Below, piece after piece: positions 27,367 to 35,887 of a stretch of DNA of 64,000 nucleotides (its first letter is position 1; the number at the start of each line of letters is the position of its first letter). The DNA is from Coriobacteriia bacterium (GTDB taxonomy: Bacteria; Actinomycetota; Coriobacteriia; Coriobacteriales; Eggerthellaceae): contig JAUNNF010000005.1 of NCBI GenBank assembly GCA_030537355.1, positions 62,001-126,000 of the forward strand. The letters are read 5' to 3'. Below the pieces are notes generated by a model. The model was given only the letters and a program-made list of their open reading frames with translations. It had not been told where the DNA came from and did not search any database. The translations under genes and the position numbers were made by a program.

Positions 27367-28046
27367 CGCTCAACTTTCTCATATGGATGACCACATGTCA
27401 TTTTACCTTCAGGACATTTTCCTCGTATACAATCAGGACCTGCATCCATAAATATATATGGGGCCGTTGGTTTTACAAGCTCTAGCATTTGCCATGCAAG
27501 ATCTCTGATTTCCCATTGTGCTCTATTGCAACATCTAAGCGAGAAAAAGTGAAGTAACTCACGGATGTTCATAGTTACAACTATTTTTGTTTCTGCTGCG
27601 TTTGGAAGGATATAGCGAGCATCCTCGGCAGGAACTCCTGCATCCACCATCTTTTGATAAGCGTATTCACAAGCTTTAATAGCCTCGTCAAACGCATCGT
27701 TAGCATTTTGTTTTACAGTATCGGGTTTGATTATTGGCAAGTCTTCGCCTGCTTTAACATAACGTTGAGACTGCTGATTAAACGATGCCATTCTGTGACG
27801 AACTAGCTGATGAGAACATGCTCTACTTATACCCTCAATGGCAAAAGTATAACTTGCATGTTCAAGTGTTGAATTATGCCCACTCTTAAGAATAGTTGCG
27901 AGGACGCGTTCAGCCTGCTCATCACCCATATTTTCCATCAAATCAGCAGCACCAACAGGACTATAACAAAGACGCGCAGCAGTAGCTACTGCCCTAGCTG
28001 GATTTTTTGTGTGATACAAAAGTTTTACATTGATTTTTGTTTCCAT
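27363..28046 (-). CDS. thyX: Flavin-dependent thymidylate synthase
   Basis: Makes dTMP from dUMP using methylenetetrahydrofolate and FADH2. The 227-residue protein carries the ThyX signature RHRMASFNQQSQRY at residues 83-96 and a second conserved stretch N-I-R-E-L-L-H-F-F-S-L-R near 160. It ends with a short Cys-containing tail (CIRGKCPEGKMTCG) also seen in ThyX proteins of several anaerobes. Ribosome site GGAGAGGTT before ATG 28046. Overlaps the downstream lipid kinase gene by four bases. Confidence 0.96.
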   Translation of the reverse strand: METKINVKLLYHTKNPARAVATAARLCYSPVGAADLMENMGDEQAERVLATILKSGHNSTLEHASYTFAIEGISRACSHQLVRHRMASFNQQSQRYVKAGEDLPIIKPDTVKQNANDAFDEAIKACEYAYQKMVDAGVPAEDARYILPNAAETKIVVTMNIRELLHFFSLRCCNRAQWEIRDLAWQMLELVKPTAPYIFMDAGPDCIRGKCPEGKMTCGHPYEKVER

Positions 28047-28112
28047 AACCTCTCCTCAAGTCCTCAAATATTTTACCAAAATAAAGGTAATAATGGTATA
28101 AAATACTCGGAC

Positions 28113-28517
28113 ATGAGAGAATTTTTTGACAGACTAAATATAAGAATTGCCGAATTTATGGAAGGTCGCAATGGTATTGATGACCTTAACAAATTTTTAC
28201 TAATTATTGCCATTATTGTTGTGGCTATTCAACTGTTTATCCCTCACCCTTTGATTTCTGCAGTTGGATGGGTATTTATTATTGTTGCTTTAATAAGGGC
28301 GTTATCTAGAAATTTAAGTGCCAGACAAAGAGGTAACGATAGATTTTTAAAAATAATTAAAGAACCAAAAGCATGGGGTTCTCGTATGAAAAAAAGAAAA
28401 ACTACTCTTTGTTTCAAATGCTCTGATTGTAAAACTAGACTTTCAGTACCTCGCGGCAAAGGTAAAATCCGTATCATCTGCCCTAAATGTGGGAAGGAAA
28501 TTTTTAAAACCACTTAA
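28113..28517 (+). CDS. Small membrane protein with C-terminal zinc ribbon
   Basis: A 134-residue protein: a short charged N-terminus, a hydrophobic hairpin (~residues 27-70), and a basic C-terminal domain with a C-F-K-C-S-D-C and C-P-K-C pair typical of a zinc ribbon (~98-130). I do not know its function. A -10 box TATAAA (28097-28102) lies only ten bases before ATG 28113 and there is no Shine-Dalgarno sequence, so translation is probably leaderless. The frame is open further upstream, but that stretch is antisense to thyX and looks non-coding. Its stop overlaps the next ATG (TAATG), so it heads the operon with the DUF5685, J-domain and Hsp70 genes. Confidence 0.75.
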   Translation: MREFFDRLNIRIAEFMEGRNGIDDLNKFLLIIAIIVVAIQLFIPHPLISAVGWVFIIVALIRALSRNLSARQRGNDRFLKIIKEPKAWGSRMKKRKTTLCFKCSDCKTRLSVPRGKGKIRIICPKCGKEIFKTT

Positions 28518-29317
28518 TGTTTGGATTTATCACACCAAATTTTAATACTCTTAACGAGAAAGAAAAATCACGATATACAAGTATTTATTGTGGTCTTTGC
28601 CACAGTATTAGAGATAATTACAACAACATTTCTAGATTAGCACTAACCTACGATTTAACTTTTTTGGTTATGTTATTAAGTTCAATTTACGAACCAACAG
28701 AACACAATGAACCATGTAATTGCATATTTCATCCTGGTAAAAAATACACTGTTTCTAGAAATGTTTATAGTGACTATTGTGCAGATTTGACTGTGCTTCT
28801 AGCCTATCATAAAATCAAAGATGATATGCATGATGACAATACACTGCGAGCAAAAATTGGTGAGACTGCTCTTCGTTCTCAATATAAAAAAGTTAAAAAC
28901 AAACATCCTGAATTGTGTAAATTCACAGAAGATCAGATGGCAAAAATACGAAAACTTGAAAAAGACGAATCTCCTGATAATGGCGATATGATTGCAAAAG
29001 AATTTGGACTTATTCTCAGCTATATGTTTAGCGTTAACAATGATATTTTTTCAGAAAATCTTGCAAAGTTCGGTGGCAACCTAGGTCGTTTTATCTACTT
29101 TATGGATGCCGCAATTGATCTTGAAAAAGACGAGCAAAACTACAATCCATTTAAGACAATGAATCCTCCAACCAAGGAAGATCTGATGATTCTCGCTGGT
29201 AATGCTACTAAATATTATGAACTACTGCCAATTGTTAAAGATTCACATATACTCGACAATATATTATATGAGGGAATGTGGATAACTTATAATCAAAAAA
29301 TGGACAAGTTAAGTTAA
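28517..29317 (+). CDS. DUF5685 family protein
   Basis: A 266-residue, probably soluble helical protein. The start MFGFITP, the Y-C-G-L-C-H-S-I segment near residue 30, and Cys residues in the C-N-C-I-F-H-P stretch near 75 match the DUF5685 family, whose role is unknown. It starts on the stop of the zinc-ribbon gene (TAATG) and is followed after eleven bases by the J-domain gene. The Cys pairs could bind metal. As in other anaerobes, its genes lie beside DnaJ/Hsp70-type genes, hinting that it works with or is a client of that chaperone pair; this is an inference. Confidence 0.8.
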   Translation: MFGFITPNFNTLNEKEKSRYTSIYCGLCHSIRDNYNNISRLALTYDLTFLVMLLSSIYEPTEHNEPCNCIFHPGKKYTVSRNVYSDYCADLTVLLAYHKIKDDMHDDNTLRAKIGETALRSQYKKVKNKHPELCKFTEDQMAKIRKLEKDESPDNGDMIAKEFGLILSYMFSVNNDIFSENLAKFGGNLGRFIYFMDAAIDLEKDEQNYNPFKTMNPPTKEDLMILAGNATKYYELLPIVKDSHILDNILYEGMWITYNQKMDKLS

Positions 29318-29328
29318 AATAACAGCCT

Positions 29329-30081
29329 ATGGCAATGAATCCATATGAAATATTAGGTGTACCCGAAAGTGCAAGCCAAGATGAAGTAAAACGTGCTTAC
29401 AGAAAAAAGGCTCGCGAGAATCATCCTGATTTAAATCCAGGGGATGCAAATGCGGCAAAACGCATGAATCAAATTAATGAAGCTTACGACAGAATTATGA
29501 ATCCTGATAAGTATGCCACTGAGGACGCCAGACGTGCTGCTGCAGAGGGACGAGCTAACCCTCAGCAACAGCAACGTTACCAACAATATCAAGGTCAGCG
29601 AAGAACTGGCTGGCAAGGTGATTTTGGTTTTGACCCATTCGAAGAAATCTTTGGTGGTTTCACTACAGTTGGCCCAATCCATCCAGAAGCTCAGGTCAGC
29701 GACTCGCCTGAAATTAAACAAGCAATTAGTCTCATAAATAATAAACAGCCAAAAGAAGCTAGCAAAATTTTATACACTGTTAAAAGCGCTGACCGTAATG
29801 GTCGTTGGTATTATATTGTTGCTCTTGCCAATCAGGGTATGGGCAATACAATGCTTGCAAATGATCAAATTAAAAAAGCGCTAGATATGGAACCTAATAA
29901 TCAGGAATATATAAATGCTGCCCGCGTAATTGCATCAAGTGGCAGAACTTATCAACAGACAAGCCAGCGACGTGGATTTTCTACTGGATTTATGGATCCT
30001 GGCATGCTTTGTTGTATGTGCATAATGATAAATATGTGTATTGGTGGCGGCTTTGGCGTGCCAATGTGCGTACGTTTTTAA
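29329..30081 (+). CDS. J-domain co-chaperone with TPR-like region
   Basis: A 250-residue protein with an N-terminal J domain (residues 4-65) including the essential H32-P33-D34 motif that stimulates Hsp70 ATPase. A Gln-rich linker (~85-100) and a helical TPR-like segment (~130-205) follow. A short Cys/Met/Gly-rich tail (CCMCIMINMC, ~225-235) could insert in a membrane or bind metal. It lacks the zinc-finger and substrate domains of true DnaJ, so it is a specialised co-chaperone. The next gene is an Hsp70 whose ribosome site overlaps this stop, making a matched pair. Confidence 0.88.
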   Translation: MAMNPYEILGVPESASQDEVKRAYRKKARENHPDLNPGDANAAKRMNQINEAYDRIMNPDKYATEDARRAAAEGRANPQQQQRYQQYQGQRRTGWQGDFGFDPFEEIFGGFTTVGPIHPEAQVSDSPEIKQAISLINNKQPKEASKILYTVKSADRNGRWYYIVALANQGMGNTMLANDQIKKALDMEPNNQEYINAARVIASSGRTYQQTSQRRGFSTGFMDPGMLCCMCIMINMCIGGGFGVPMCVRF

Positions 30082-30093
30082 GGAGTGATATTA

Positions 30094-31866
30094 ATGAGTA
30101 TGGCAATTGGTATAGATTTAGGAACAACAAACTCATGTGTAGCTGCTGTTGAAGGCGATAAACCCACAGTTATTGCAAATGCCGAGGGTATGCGTACACT
30201 ACCTAGTGTTGTAGCTTTTACTAAAGATGGCGAAAGACTCGTTGGAGAGCCTGCTGTTAGACAAGCTGTCATGAACCCTGACCGCACCTTTGCTTCTGTC
30301 AAGCGTCACATGGGAACTGATTGGCGTGCTCATGTTGATGAACGTGATTTTACTCCTCAAGAAATTTCTGCAATGTTACTTCGCAAATTAAAAAATGATG
30401 CTCGTGCATATTTAGATGATGAAAGTATTTGTGATGCTGTTATTACAGTTCCTGCCTATTTCAACGATATGCAACGTCAAGCTACTAAGGATGCTGGACG
30501 TATTGCTGGTTTAAATGTTCTTCGTATTATTAACGAGCCAACGGCTGCAGCACTTGCTTATGGTCTTGATAACGAAATGAAACAAAAAGTTATGGTTTAC
30601 GATCTTGGTGGTGGAACCTTTGATGTTTCAATTATTGATATCAGTGAAGGTGTTATTGAAGTTATGAGCACAAGTGGCAATAATCACTTGGGTGGTGATG
30701 ACTTTGATGAAGTTTTGGCAAAACATCTTGCTGACGTTTGCAAACGTGATTTCAATTTTGATTGTAAACGTGTTCCTGAAGCATGGGCAAGAATTCGCGA
30801 AGCTGCTGAAAAAGCCAAATGCGAATTGTCCAGCGCAGACAAAACTGAGGTCAACCTACCATTTTTAGGACAAGGAGCTAGTGGTGCAGTTAACTTTGCT
30901 TGTACAGTTACAAGAAGTGAATTTGAGAGCATGATTGCTTCTTTAATTGAGCTAACTACAGAACCTGTCGAACAAGCATTATATGATGCCGGAATAGCCG
31001 CAAGTGAACTTGATAAAGTTTTACTTGTTGGTGGAAGTACCAGAATTCCTGCAGTAGCCGCTAAAGTAAAAAGCATGACTGGTAAGCCAGCTAGCCAAAG
31101 CATCAATCCAGATGAATGTGTTGCACAAGGTGCAGCTATTCAGGCTAACACGCTGGCTAATGCTGCAAATTCTTTAAGCGTACGTGGTGGAGATATATTG
31201 CTTTTGGATGTATGCCCATTGAGTCTTGCTATTGAAACTGTTGGTGGCGTTGCAACACGTTTGATTGAGCGCAACACTACATTGCCTACACATTACTCAC
31301 AGATTTTTACAACTGCTGCTGCTTTCCAAACCAAAGTTGAAATTAAAGTTTTACAGGGCGAGAGACCAATGGCTGCTGATAACAAGATGATCGGTAACTT
31401 CCAACTCAAAGGCATTAAACGTGCTCCTGCTGGCGTTCCTCAAATTGAGGTTTCTTTTGATATTGACGCAAATGGTATTGTAACGGTGTCTGCTAAAGAC
31501 CTGGGTACTGGTAACGAACAGTCAATTACTATTGAGAACGATCAACGTATGAGCGATGCTGAAATTGAAGCAGCTATTAGAGATGCAGAGACATATGCTG
31601 CCGAGGATAAAGTAAGACGCCAAAATTGGGAAGATTATAATGAAGCTGGTCGTCTTGTTCGCGAGGTGGATGCTGCCATTGCTAGGCAGGGTAAGACTAT
31701 GGACAAGGAGAAAAAACGCGAAATCAAAAAAGCTGCCAATGAACTTCGCCGTTATGTAAGCAAAAAACAAGAGAAGCTTACCGATGCCGATAGAGCTGCT
31801 ATGAAAACAGCTGCTGATTCTTTATCCAACTTAGCTTCGGATATAATTTCTCCAAAAAGCGAATAA
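30094..31866 (+). CDS. Hsp70 family chaperone (DnaK-like)
   Basis: About 590 residues. The nucleotide-binding domain is intact: phosphate loops GIDLGTTNS (~5-13) and [14 protein letters not shown] (~170-183), plus the adenosine motif [10 protein letters not shown] (~310-320). The peptide-binding domain follows (~365-480), then a shortened helical lid. Normal DnaK is 610-640 residues and ends in an acidic tail, absent here. With the private J protein upstream and no GrpE next to it, this may be a specialised Hsp70 rather than the housekeeping copy, but it may also be the only DnaK. The start is ATG 30094, eight bases after AGGAG; the GTG at 30085 overlaps the ribosome site and is unlikely. Confidence 0.9.
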   Translation: MSMAIGIDLGTTNSCVAAVEGDKPTVIANAEGMRTLPSVVAFTKDGERLVGEPAVRQAVMNPDRTFASVKRHMGTDWRAHVDERDFTPQEISAMLLRKLKNDARAYLDDESICDAVITVPAYFNDMQRQATKDAGRIAGLNVLRIINEPTAAALAYGLDNEMKQKVMVYDLGGGTFDVSIIDISEGVIEVMSTSGNNHLGGDDFDEVLAKHLADVCKRDFNFDCKRVPEAWARIREAAEKAKCELSSADKTEVNLPFLGQGASGAVNFACTVTRSEFESMIASLIELTTEPVEQALYDAGIAASELDKVLLVGGSTRIPAVAAKVKSMTGKPASQSINPDECVAQGAAIQANTLANAANSLSVRGGDILLLDVCPLSLAIETVGGVATRLIERNTTLPTHYSQIFTTAAAFQTKVEIKVLQGERPMAADNKMIGNFQLKGIKRAPAGVPQIEVSFDIDANGIVTVSAKDLGTGNEQSITIENDQRMSDAEIEAAIRDAETYAAEDKVRRQNWEDYNEAGRLVREVDAAIARQGKTMDKEKKREIKKAANELRRYVSKKQEKLTDADRAAMKTAADSLSNLASDIISPKSE

Positions 31867-31929
31867 ATGTCAGAAGCAAATTAGCTTTCTGACATTTCTC
31901 GCAAATGAAAAAACAGAACTTTTTTCATT
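31867..31929 (+). terminator. Two hairpins after the Hsp70 gene
   Basis: The first hairpin pairs ATGTCAGAAGC (31867-31877) with GCTTTCTGACAT (bulged). The second has a perfect 10-bp stem AATGAAAAAA / TTTTTTCATT (31904-31913, 31920-31929). They likely end the chaperone operon. The first also matches a sequence on the far side of the RAYT gene. Confidence 0.65.
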
Positions 31930-32886
31930 CCTCTGTTACAAATTTTTGCTTATGTAAGCATTATTTCAAGCGTAATCATACAATTTACTGCTGTTATACC
32001 ACTATCACAAAAATAATATTTATATATAAGTATGCTAATCATTAATGTATAGAAAAATAATTGTCCAAATATTACAATTTTTATAATATTTTGACTAGTA
32101 CATTTAGACATATAAGCACTACTGGTTATTATCATATTTATAATCGCGGTAATAATAAAATGATAATATTCGAAAAAGATCATGATTATAAAGTCTTTCT
32201 AAACATGCTTTCAAACAAATGTAAAAAATTTGAAATTGAAATTATTGCATATACATTAATGCCTAATCATTTTCATATAGTTTTACTTGATAATAAAAAA
32301 TCACTTTCTAAGTTTATGAAAAGCCTCTCTATATGCTACGTTAGATATTTCAACTTTTCATATAATAGAACTGGGACATTATTTGAAGGTAGATTTCAAT
32401 CACGATGTATAAATAATCACGAGTATCTTATGACAGTAATTAGATATGTACTCAGAAATCCTGAAATCGCCGATATATGTAATTTAGAAAAATATGAATA
32501 TTCAAGTTATAAAGAATTTCTTCAAATATCGAATAACAACTATTGCAATATGAAAATATTATCTAAAATATTTCCAGATAAAAAAACATATAGGACATAT
32601 ATATCCTGCAACAAATATGATATTAAATCACAAGAAATAGAAGGAAAAAATCATTACAATTTAAACGAAACAATAAAAATATCCAATCAAATATTATTTC
32701 CACATAATTGTACTACAATACAAAGCTTTAATATAAAAAAACGAAACAAGTTAATAAATAAATTGCTTATAAACAACATATCTGTAAACGACATTAGTAA
32801 AATTACAGGTATTAGTAAAAATATTATTTACAAAATAAAAGCTACTTAAAAAAACCAAAACAAGTCTGAAGCAAATTCGCCTTTTG
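31869..32886 (+). repeat. REP-like flanking repeats of the RAYT gene: 31869-31891 and 32864-32886
   Basis: A 23-base sequence with core GAAGCAAATT lies on both sides of the transposase gene in the same orientation (19 of 23 bases equal by eye). RAYT enzymes act on REP hairpins, so these may be recognition elements. The left copy is part of the hairpin after the Hsp70 gene. Confidence 0.45.
32061..32849 (+). CDS. RAYT / Y1 (HUH) transposase, IS200-like
   Basis: A 262-residue single-strand DNA transposase of the REP-associated tyrosine type. It starts with the typical G-Y-Y-H-I-Y-N-R-G-N-N motif (~27-37). The HUH metal site is P-N-H-F-H-I-V (~76-82), and a Y-V-R-Y-F-N segment (~105) supplies the catalytic Tyr. 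F-E-G-R-F-Q-S and V-I-R-Y-V-L-R-N-P follow. The last ~50 residues resemble a helix-turn-helix (S-V-N-D-I-S-K-I-T-G-I-S). Such genes are usually single-copy and domesticated. Codon use is even more AT-rich than its neighbours, consistent with transfer. The start TTG 32061 is uncertain; the conserved region begins about 25 codons later. Confidence 0.85.
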   Translation: MSKYYNFYNILTSTFRHISTTGYYHIYNRGNNKMIIFEKDHDYKVFLNMLSNKCKKFEIEIIAYTLMPNHFHIVLLDNKKSLSKFMKSLSICYVRYFNFSYNRTGTLFEGRFQSRCINNHEYLMTVIRYVLRNPEIADICNLEKYEYSSYKEFLQISNNNYCNMKILSKIFPDKKTYRTYISCNKYDIKSQEIEGKNHYNLNETIKISNQILFPHNCTTIQSFNIKKRNKLINKLLINNISVNDISKITGISKNIIYKIKAT

Positions 32887-32904
32887 GCTAAATTAGATAC
32901 GAAG

Positions 32905-34236
32905 CTACTCTAAAACATTCAACTGGATTTCACCAGTTGAGCCTGGGTTGACGCTCCCACGAGCTTTTTTGTTTTTCTCCATTGCAGCTTTAGCTGCTTC
33001 TAGGTCGTTTTCAGCTTCCATCTCTTTATAAGCAGCTCGACGTCTATTGTGACCAGCCATCTCTAACTTATTTTGCAAATCTTTATCTTTATCAATGCGC
33101 TTCATAAACTCTGGCCAAATACGCATAAACTCAAAATAGTTTTGACAATTGCGTTGGGCATAAATATTTGCCTCGCCTGCGGCGGCCCAAGCAGCATTAC
33201 GATATTCCTTTTTGTCAGGACGTCCAAAACTACGAAAACGAGCTGTCCATAAAATTCTCTTTTCAATTCCAGGCTCCAAAAAAGGACCAGGATATGGTTT
33301 CATATCGCTCGCTTTTAATTGCAATAAATCAATCTGAGTACGGCTATATTCTAATTTTCTAAACTCATATAACCACCTAAAAATATCCTGTCTAAAACGA
33401 ACACCTTCACTCAGAATCTCAGGTGGCAAGTGCTTGACAACCAATTGATTATCAAACCAAATATCACTTCCATACATTCTCAAATTTAGCATGTAATCTA
33501 AATCTTCACCACGCACAACCCATGGATCAAACGCCAATCGCATAAATGCTTGTCTATGGAGTGCCATACATCCACCACAAACATGATTAGAACGAGATAA
33601 GCGAGGCCCTTTTATAGCTTTTGAGATCCACTGATTAAAAGCTCGACCTTTCTGCCATAATCTATCATGCCAATATGTTTTATGACGAGATAGATAAGAA
33701 CCTTTACTGTTAAGGTAATAACCTGTCTTCGCAATAATTGGAACACCACTCTTTGTTAATTTACCAAGACCATACACAGCATTGGTCATGAAGTTTGGAT
33801 CTTCGACTACTTCGTCGTCATCAAGAAAAATCACAGAATCAAATCCGAATATTTGAGCAACGGTTAAACCAACATTCCTTATAGCGCCATAACTTGTAAG
33901 TGCAACTTCTTTAGTTATGCTAGGAACTCCAAGTTCTTGTGCACGTTTGTGAATAGCACTAAGTTCATCTGCACCAATAACCATAGTACTAAATTCTTTA
34001 TACTGCATTGTCAAACGCTCAATTTTGACTGCAGCTGGTTCAACAATTGTTTTTTCAGCAACAACCAAAACAACAACGTGAGTAACATAATCAACTTTTT
34101 TTAGCGAATCAAGCAAGCGAGGTAACTCACCAGGCTGGCTCATTGATGTTGTATGATCATAAGTTGTGACAATACTATCGCCCTCTTTTTTTTGGCGAGA
34201 CGAAATAAATACTGGTATGACAATTAATGGGTTCAT
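32905..34236 (-). CDS. GT-A fold glycosyltransferase (family 2-like)
   Basis: A 443-residue, apparently soluble protein. The N-terminus V-I-P-V-F-I and the acidic metal-binding motif V-I-F-L-D-D-D-E (~133-140) indicate a GT-A nucleotide-sugar fold. C-G-G-C-M-A-L-H (~215) and R-G-E-D-L-D-Y-M-L (~238-246, the E-D catalytic base region) support a family 2 glycosyltransferase. The last ~100 residues are helical and charged. Donor and acceptor are unknown. The ribosome site AGAGGAAAAGAGGAAT supports ATG 34236. It follows the DUF1846 gene by 43 bases on the same strand and is probably co-transcribed. Confidence 0.8.
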   Translation of the reverse strand: MNPLIVIPVFISSRQKKEGDSIVTTYDHTTSMSQPGELPRLLDSLKKVDYVTHVVVLVVAEKTIVEPAAVKIERLTMQYKEFSTMVIGADELSAIHKRAQELGVPSITKEVALTSYGAIRNVGLTVAQIFGFDSVIFLDDDEVVEDPNFMTNAVYGLGKLTKSGVPIIAKTGYYLNSKGSYLSRHKTYWHDRLWQKGRAFNQWISKAIKGPRLSRSNHVCGGCMALHRQAFMRLAFDPWVVRGEDLDYMLNLRMYGSDIWFDNQLVVKHLPPEILSEGVRFRQDIFRWLYEFRKLEYSRTQIDLLQLKASDMKPYPGPFLEPGIEKRILWTARFRSFGRPDKKEYRNAAWAAAGEANIYAQRNCQNYFEFMRIWPEFMKRIDKDKDLQNKLEMAGHNRRRAAYKEMEAENDLEAAKAAMEKNKKARGSVNPGSTGEIQLNVLE

Positions 34237-34279
34237 TTATTCCTCTTTTCCTCTACCTATATTGTACCAAAAAATGAAT

Positions 34280-35758
34280 TTATGCGTGATATAAACTATG
34301 TCTCTCGAATTTCGGCTCGCAGCACACGTTTATGCCGAGTTTTTTATATAAATTCTCGTCAGTATTAGAAACAATTACACTAAAGAAAGCATCGCAACCT
34401 CGTAGTTGATCCATAGCTTCAATCATGCGTTTAGCCCTCTCATCAGCAGCACTACTTATAGATAGTGCAATCAAGGTTTCGTCGGAATGAAGACGCGGAT
34501 TTTTATTGTGCAGCGCATTAATTTTTAACATACTAATAGGTGTTATAGCCTCGTCAGTAATAACTTCAACATCCTCAACATTTGCGACAATTTTTAATGC
34601 GTTTAACAAAAGTGATGAGGCACATCCTAACAAATCCGTTGTTTTACCAGTTATAATCTCTCCGTTTGGCAGCATCATAGCACCTGCAGGATGGTTTGTT
34701 GTCTCTTCTCTTTTTAAAGCAGCAAGGCGAAGTGGATGCTTCTGAGGGTCCATTCCAACCTGTTTCATCAGCAATTTAAGAGCTGCAACTTCTTCACGTC
34801 CATTACCCTTTTTAACATCTTTTACAGATGCCTTATAATATCTGCGAACAATCTCATTACATGCAGCATTGCATACAATATCGTTATCAACAATTGCCAT
34901 TCCAACCTGATTAACTCCCATATCAGTAGGCGATTTATAAGGGCATTTACCAGAAATTCGATTCATCATTTCTTGCAAAACAGGGAAACTTTCAACATCT
35001 CTGTTGTAATTTACTGCTGTTTTCCCATAAGCTTCCAAATGAAATGGATCAATAGCATTGCGATCTTCCAAATCTACTGTTGCAGCTTCATAAGCAATAT
35101 TTACAGGATGTTTAAGTGGCAAATTCCAGACAGGAAATGTCTCAAACTTAGCATAACCGGCCTCAATGTCTCGCAAATTTTCGTGATATAGCTGGCTTAA
35201 ACAAGTTGCCATTTTGCCACTGCCAGGTCCTGGAGCAGTAACAACAATAAGCGGACGCTCTGTTTCGATATACTCGTTTTTACCAAAACCATCCTCGCTA
35301 ACCAAATGGTCAATGTCGTATGGATAACGCTCAATAGTATGATGTTTATAACTTTTAACACCAAGATCATCCAAATGGCTAATATAATCGTCAACCTCAG
35401 ATTGTCCTGAATAACGTGTAATAACAACACTTCCAACGTAAAAGCCAAGCCCATGAAAAACATCAATTAAGCGGAGCACGTCCTCTGAATACGGAATGTC
35501 AATATCCGAACGAGTTTTGTTAGTAACAATGTCAAGGGCATTAATTATTATTACAATTTCAACATCATCCTGTAACTCTTTAAGCATACGAATTTTAGAA
35601 TCAGGTTGAAATCCAGGAAGAACACGAGAAGCGTGGTGATCGTCAAATAACTTACCACCAAACTCCATATAAAGTTTACCGCCGAATTTATCTATGCGTT
35701 TACGAATTGAAGCCGCTTGAAGATTAATATATTTCTCGTTATCGAAACCGATGTTCAT
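34280..35758 (-). CDS. DUF1846 (UPF0371) family protein
   Basis: About 492 residues, close to the family's usual ~495. Members begin with F-D-x-x-K-Y-x-x-L-Q, seen here as MNIGFDNEKYINLQ, which favours ATG 35758 over an in-frame ATG at 35779. A -10 box TATAGT (35765-35770) lies six bases before that ATG with no ribosome site, implying a leaderless transcript. A P-loop-like G-P-G-S-G-K-M-A-T at ~177-185 suggests nucleotide or phosphate binding. The family is conserved in anaerobes and streptococci, but its function is not established. Followed by the glycosyltransferase gene in the same direction. Confidence 0.85.
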   Translation of the reverse strand: MNIGFDNEKYINLQAASIRKRIDKFGGKLYMEFGGKLFDDHHASRVLPGFQPDSKIRMLKELQDDVEIVIIINALDIVTNKTRSDIDIPYSEDVLRLIDVFHGLGFYVGSVVITRYSGQSEVDDYISHLDDLGVKSYKHHTIERYPYDIDHLVSEDGFGKNEYIETERPLIVVTAPGPGSGKMATCLSQLYHENLRDIEAGYAKFETFPVWNLPLKHPVNIAYEAATVDLEDRNAIDPFHLEAYGKTAVNYNRDVESFPVLQEMMNRISGKCPYKSPTDMGVNQVGMAIVDNDIVCNAACNEIVRRYYKASVKDVKKGNGREEVAALKLLMKQVGMDPQKHPLRLAALKREETTNHPAGAMMLPNGEIITGKTTDLLGCASSLLLNALKIVANVEDVEVITDEAITPISMLKINALHNKNPRLHSDETLIALSISSAADERAKRMIEAMDQLRGCDAFFSVIVSNTDENLYKKLGINVCCEPKFERHSLYHA

Positions 35759-35827
35759 AACGGAACTATATTTTATCATAAATTTTTATTCATAGAATAT
35801 GTTTTGAATTTTAAGTATTTTTAAAAC

Positions 35828-35863
35828 AAAAAGGTTTTGACTCTGCAGAACCAAAACCTTTTT
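35828..35863. terminator. Terminator of the repeat-rich surface protein gene
   Basis: A perfect 12-bp stem (AAAAAGGTTTTG 35828-35839, CAAAACCTTTTT 35852-35863) has T runs on both sides, placed 25 bases after the 35888-38998 stop codon. Confidence 0.85.
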
Positions 35864-35887
35864 TGTATTAATTATGTCAATAAAATT

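Noticed and set aside
27876-28112. N-terminal extension of the zinc-ribbon protein into thyX
   Set aside because: The frame is open but antisense to thyX, and a -10 box at 28097-28102 would lie inside it; ATG 28113 is the better start.
31950-32183. Hydrophobic 77-codon minus-strand ORF at the start of the RAYT gene
   Set aside because: It is antisense to the RAYT N-terminus, has no ribosome site, and its hydrophobicity is what AT-rich DNA gives by chance.
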